Under the pieces are notes generated by a model. It saw only the letters and a program-made list of their open reading frames with translations. It made no database searches and was not told the DNA's origin. The position numbers were made by a program, and so were the translations under genes. From an uncultured bacterium (GTDB lineage Bacteria; Verrucomicrobiota; Kiritimatiellia; RFP12; UBA1067), in assembly GCA_902802945.1 (NCBI GenBank), contig CADCOC010000008.1:1-54280 (forward strand): a DNA stretch of 54,280 nucleotides, read 5' to 3'. This document shows positions 51,680 to 54,280 of this stretch, one piece after another. The first letter of the stretch is position 1. Each line of letters opens with the position of its first letter.

Positions 51680-53869
51680 TTGTACGTTTCAGTTGCCATC
51701 GATCTGGCGCTCGACCGGCTCTTCACTTACGAAGTGCCGGTCGAACTTTTAGGTAGGGTATGCGTGGGGCAGCTCCTGCGCGTGCCGTTTCACGGACGTA
51801 TCACGCGGGGTTTTGTGCTGGCCCTTACGGAGACGCCGCCGGCGTTTGCCACGAAGCCAGTGATGGCGATCGAGGACGAGTCGCCGTTCTTCTCGCCTGC
51901 GCTCCTGAAGCTCGTAAAGTGGATTGCATCCTACACGGCATCGCCAATTGAGGTTGTCCTCAAGACTGCAGTACCTGCGTCCGTCCTCAAGCCGTCCGCG
52001 CGTCCGAAGGAGTTGTTGTTCGTGGAGCCGACCGGTTCCGCCGCCGAGCTCACGAAGCACCAGGCAGAGTTGCTGTCTGACATCGTGCGCGTGGGCGGCG
52101 GATGGATGCAGCAGCTCGTGAAGGAGTTCAAGACATCGCCTTCCACGCTCCGCACGCTCGCGCAGAAGGGGTGCCTTTCCATAGCTCCGCGCCAGTCGCG
52201 TCGCGATCCGCTCGCGGGGCGTAGCGTTGTGCCCACGCGTCCGCTTCAGTTGAACGACATGCAGGCGTGCGCCCTGCGGCAGATTCTTGAATCGACGAGT
52301 CCCGTGCTGTTGCATGGTGTGACCGGCAGCGGCAAGACGGAGATTTACCTTCAAGCGATTGCGCGACTTCTAGAGCAGGGCAAAGGCGCAATCGTGCTCG
52401 TGCCGGAGATTGCGCTTACGCCGCAGACAGTCCGCCGCTTCGCGGGGCGCTTTGGGAATCGGGTAGCGGTACTGCACTCTGCGCTTTCCGACGGAGAGCG
52501 CTACGACGAGTGGCACCGCATCCGCACGGGCGAGGCGCGCGTGGTGGTGGGACCGCGCAGCGCGATCTTCGCGCCCGTTGCGAATCTCGGTCTGATCGTT
52601 GTGGACGAGGAACACGATCCCTCCTACAAGCAGGACGAGACGCCGCGCTACCACGCGCGCGACGTGGCTGTGATGCGCGCGCGCTTCGAGGGCGCGCGCA
52701 TCGTGCTGGGCAGCGCCACGCCGTCGCTTGAATCGTGGCTCAACGCGCAGCAGAAGAAGTACGAACTCGCATCCGTGCCCGCGCGCGTGGCGGGGCGTTC
52801 CCTGCCAACGGTCCATCTCGTCAACATGCAGCAGGAGCTTGAGCGCATGGGACACGTCCCCATCTACTCGTCGCTCCTTCTGGAGGCCGTGCGGAGTCGC
52901 CTTGACCGCGGCGAGCAGACGATTCTCTTCCTCAACAGACGCGGCTACGCGCGCGTGCTCGACTGCCCCGACTGCGGCTGGGTGGCGGAGTGCCCGGAAT
53001 GCGCCGTACCATACACCTACCACCGCGCGGACCAGTGTCTACGTTGTCACGTGTGCGGCGGCTGGGCACGTCTGCCGGCGGACTGTCCCGTGTGCCACGC
53101 GAAGGACCTCTCCTACGGCGGCGTAGGTACGCAGCGCGCCGAGGCAGCGCTGCAAGCCTGCTTCCCGCGCGCTAAGATCCTGCGCATGGATGCGGACTCC
53201 ACGTCGCGCAAGTACTCGCATGACGACATACTTTCCGCGTTCCGCGCGGGCAAGGCGGACGTTCTCCTCGGCACGCAGATGATTGCGAAGGGGCTAGACT
53301 TCCCGAACGTCACTCTCGTGGGCGTGCTCAACGCCGACACTTCGCTCAACCGTCCCGACCCCCGCGCGAGCGAGCGCACCTACCAGCTGCTTGCGCAGGT
53401 GAGCGGACGCGCCGGTCGGGCCGAGAAACCCGGCGAGGTGTACATCCAGACGTTCCAGCCTGACGCCGCAGCCATCGCCGCCGCCGCGAAGGGCGACTAC
53501 GCCGCGTTCGCCGCCGGCGAACTTGAAGACCGCAGCACGGCGTATTTCCCGCCGTACTGTCGTCTCTCCACTCTCGTGTTCCGGTCTAAGGTGGAAACAC
53601 TCGCGCGCGACTGGGCGGATCTTTACGCGCGCTCCCTCGAAGGATGGGCGAAGAAGGCCAATGCAAAATCCGGCAACGAGGGATTCCGCGTGTCGGAGGC
53701 CGCCGAGGCACCGCTATCCAAGGCCGACGGCTGGTTCCGCTACCATGTGGTGTTGCGCACGCCCACGGCGAAGGCGGCGGTCGATGCTGTCAAGTGGCTG
53801 AAGTCGGTGCGTCCACCGCCTGATGCGCTGCGCATCGCCTTCGATGTCGACGCCCTCAACTTGATGTGA
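51680..53869 (+). CDS. priA: Primosomal protein N' (PriA helicase)
   Basis: 729 aa from TTG 51680, immediately after the previous stop; VAIDLALDRLFTYEVP is the usual PriA N-terminus, so the rare start is credible. Helicase motifs: LLHGVTGSGKTEIYLQ (Walker A), VVDEEHDPSYKQDE (DEEH), VLGSATPSLES, FLNRRGYAR, GTQMIAKGLDFPNVTLVGVLNAD. Between them is the zinc region CPDCGWVAECPEC...CLRCHVCG...CPVC. PriA restarts stalled replication forks. A weak GC-rich hairpin with TTTT (about 53873-53897) may end the transcript. Confidence 0.94.
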   Translation: MYVSVAIDLALDRLFTYEVPVELLGRVCVGQLLRVPFHGRITRGFVLALTETPPAFATKPVMAIEDESPFFSPALLKLVKWIASYTASPIEVVLKTAVPASVLKPSARPKELLFVEPTGSAAELTKHQAELLSDIVRVGGGWMQQLVKEFKTSPSTLRTLAQKGCLSIAPRQSRRDPLAGRSVVPTRPLQLNDMQACALRQILESTSPVLLHGVTGSGKTEIYLQAIARLLEQGKGAIVLVPEIALTPQTVRRFAGRFGNRVAVLHSALSDGERYDEWHRIRTGEARVVVGPRSAIFAPVANLGLIVVDEEHDPSYKQDETPRYHARDVAVMRARFEGARIVLGSATPSLESWLNAQQKKYELASVPARVAGRSLPTVHLVNMQQELERMGHVPIYSSLLLEAVRSRLDRGEQTILFLNRRGYARVLDCPDCGWVAECPECAVPYTYHRADQCLRCHVCGGWARLPADCPVCHAKDLSYGGVGTQRAEAALQACFPRAKILRMDADSTSRKYSHDDILSAFRAGKADVLLGTQMIAKGLDFPNVTLVGVLNADTSLNRPDPRASERTYQLLAQVSGRAGRAEKPGEVYIQTFQPDAAAIAAAAKGDYAAFAAGELEDRSTAYFPPYCRLSTLVFRSKVETLARDWADLYARSLEGWAKKANAKSGNEGFRVSEAAEAPLSKADGWFRYHVVLRTPTAKAAVDAVKWLKSVRPPPDALRIAFDVDALNLM

Positions 53870-53897
53870 CACACCCCTAGCCTAAGACGCGGGGTTT

Positions 53898-53906
53898 TGC
53901 TATACT
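53898..53906 (+). promoter_or_regulatory. Extended -10 promoter upstream of the structured RNA
   Basis: TG-C-TATACT, hexamer 53901-53906. No -35 at normal spacing. Transcription would begin near 53913 at a small hairpin (CGCTTC-GGT-GAAGCG). Confidence 0.5.
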
Positions 53907-53912
53907 CTTCTC

Positions 53913-54151
53913 GCTTCGGTGAAGCGGCGTGAGCCGTTTCGCCAGCAGACATAGGCCGGGAACTGGCCCCAAGCCCACCCCCGACCGCATTTTAGTTTAG
54001 CATCAACGCTAACAAGTCGTTCCACAGAAATACTGCTACATATTTCAGGATAAGATCGTTTTGATCAAAGCGACATGTGAGTGGAGATGCGCCCGCAAGG
54101 GCGCACTTCCATCGCATGTACTTTGATCGGCCTGTAGCAGGGCTTCTGTGG
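53913..54151 (+). ncRNA. Candidate structured non-coding RNA
   Basis: No open frame is visible in 53870-54237, yet pairing is extensive. 5' part: hairpins CGCTTC/GAAGCG and TTAGC/GCTAA (near 53996-54011). 3' part: nested helices 54022-54029 with 54144-54151, 54033-54040 with 54133-54140, 54063-54070 with 54121-54128, 54073-54077 with 54115-54119, 54082-54085 with 54108-54111, and a terminal 7-bp stem 54088-54094 with 54099-54105 closed by a GCAA tetraloop. A large one-sided bubble (54041-54062) interrupts the rod. It does not match a family I know. Confidence 0.55.
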
Positions 54152-54237
54152 AGTGCATGAGGAAGAAGTGCGCTCCTTTTTATGCATGGATGCGGTGTCC
54201 GCGACGGGGAGAGGCGCGGAATAAGAAGTTTGCGACA

Positions 54238-54280
54238 ATGGCAAAGAACGGGAACAAGGCCCTTGGCGATGCCAAGAAGC
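54238..54280 (+). CDS. 5' end of a probable EcoRI-family adenine-specific DNA methyltransferase
   Basis: Only 14 codons are in the window (MAKNGNKALGDAKK). The composition and the N-K-x-L-x-x-AKK pattern match the N-terminus of M.EcoRI-like adenine methylases, which begin M-A-x-N-x-x-NK-x-L...AKK before DEFYTQ. The call rests on this short match and is open until the next bases are seen. It lies 86 nt downstream of the long RNA hairpin. Confidence 0.4.
   Translation, partial: MAKNGNKALGDAKK

Noticed and set aside
53913..54151. 6S RNA, tmRNA, RNase P RNA or SRP RNA
   Set aside because: None of the conserved sequences of these RNAs could be found; only the rod shape recalls 6S RNA, which is not enough to name it.

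Overview
The window looks like a chromosomal segment of an uncultured, high-GC bacterium of the PVC group. My best guess is a gut or anaerobic member of Kiritimatiellae (Verrucomicrobiota). This rests on the beta-strand-repeat surface protein with a LamG-like domain at the left edge, the type II pseudopilin, Tat-exported TIM-barrel and phosphoesterase proteins, and many GGTAGGG-type palindromic repeats that occur between and inside genes. The taxonomic call is inference; no rRNA is present.

Layout. 1-5978: the 3' end of a surface protein, then a recombination-prone stretch. It holds two intact ATPase-nuclease genes (2122-3714 and 4366-5805), at least three gene remnants, a 106-bp duplication and several palindromes. 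5979-8914 (minus): a Tsp/Prc-type S41 protease coupled to a secreted protein of unknown function. 9187-18136: housekeeping genes htpX, purB-dnaG, a Tat-exported sugar isomerase-like protein, and a dxr-rseP-ispG isoprenoid and membrane-protease operon. 18141-37351: a roughly 19-kb accessory operon (below). 37417-43807: tRNA-Arg, initiator tRNA and infA in one unit, an ABC-F ATPase, a thioredoxin-like membrane protein, a Na/Pi-cotransporter-like protein and glycogen synthase. 43821-50011: a hisS - methyltransferase - Sel1 - ilvB - ilvN - phosphoesterase operon. 50008-53869: tatD facing left, then a pseudopilin and priA. 53898-54280: a strongly structured intergenic RNA candidate and the first codons of a probable EcoRI-family adenine methylase.

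The main discovery candidate is the 18.2-37.4 kb operon. One promoter is followed by tightly packed, often overlapping genes: a stand-alone radical-SAM activase-like protein, a coiled-coil protein, a double CbbX/SpoVK-type AAA+ ATPase, several TerY-like von Willebrand A (VWA) proteins (one fused to a TerD-like domain), two paralogous Ser/Thr kinases (one fused to VWA, one with a damaged DFG motif), a zinc-ribbon/FHA-like protein, a PPP-family phosphatase with long coiled coils, a helical protein, a zinc-ribbon/SUMF1-like protein, an eight-helix membrane protein, and a large channel-like protein with RCK-like Rossmann domains and a C-terminal RyR-like domain. It reads as a phospho-signalling device (kinase, phosphatase, phospho-reader, VWA/TerD scaffold, AAA+ remodeller) that ends in a membrane or ion-flux effector. 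It is related in logic to the TerY-P triad of tellurite-resistance-like stress systems, but I do not recognise this composition.

Two genome-wide habits are visible. Promoters follow TTGC(G/A)-N16-18-TGnTA(T/A)A(A/C)T, on both strands, and several place the start codon only 7-10 nt after the -10 box, suggesting leaderless mRNAs. Palindromic repeats have also been accepted in frame inside essential proteins (Dxr, RseP, an ABC-F ATPase).
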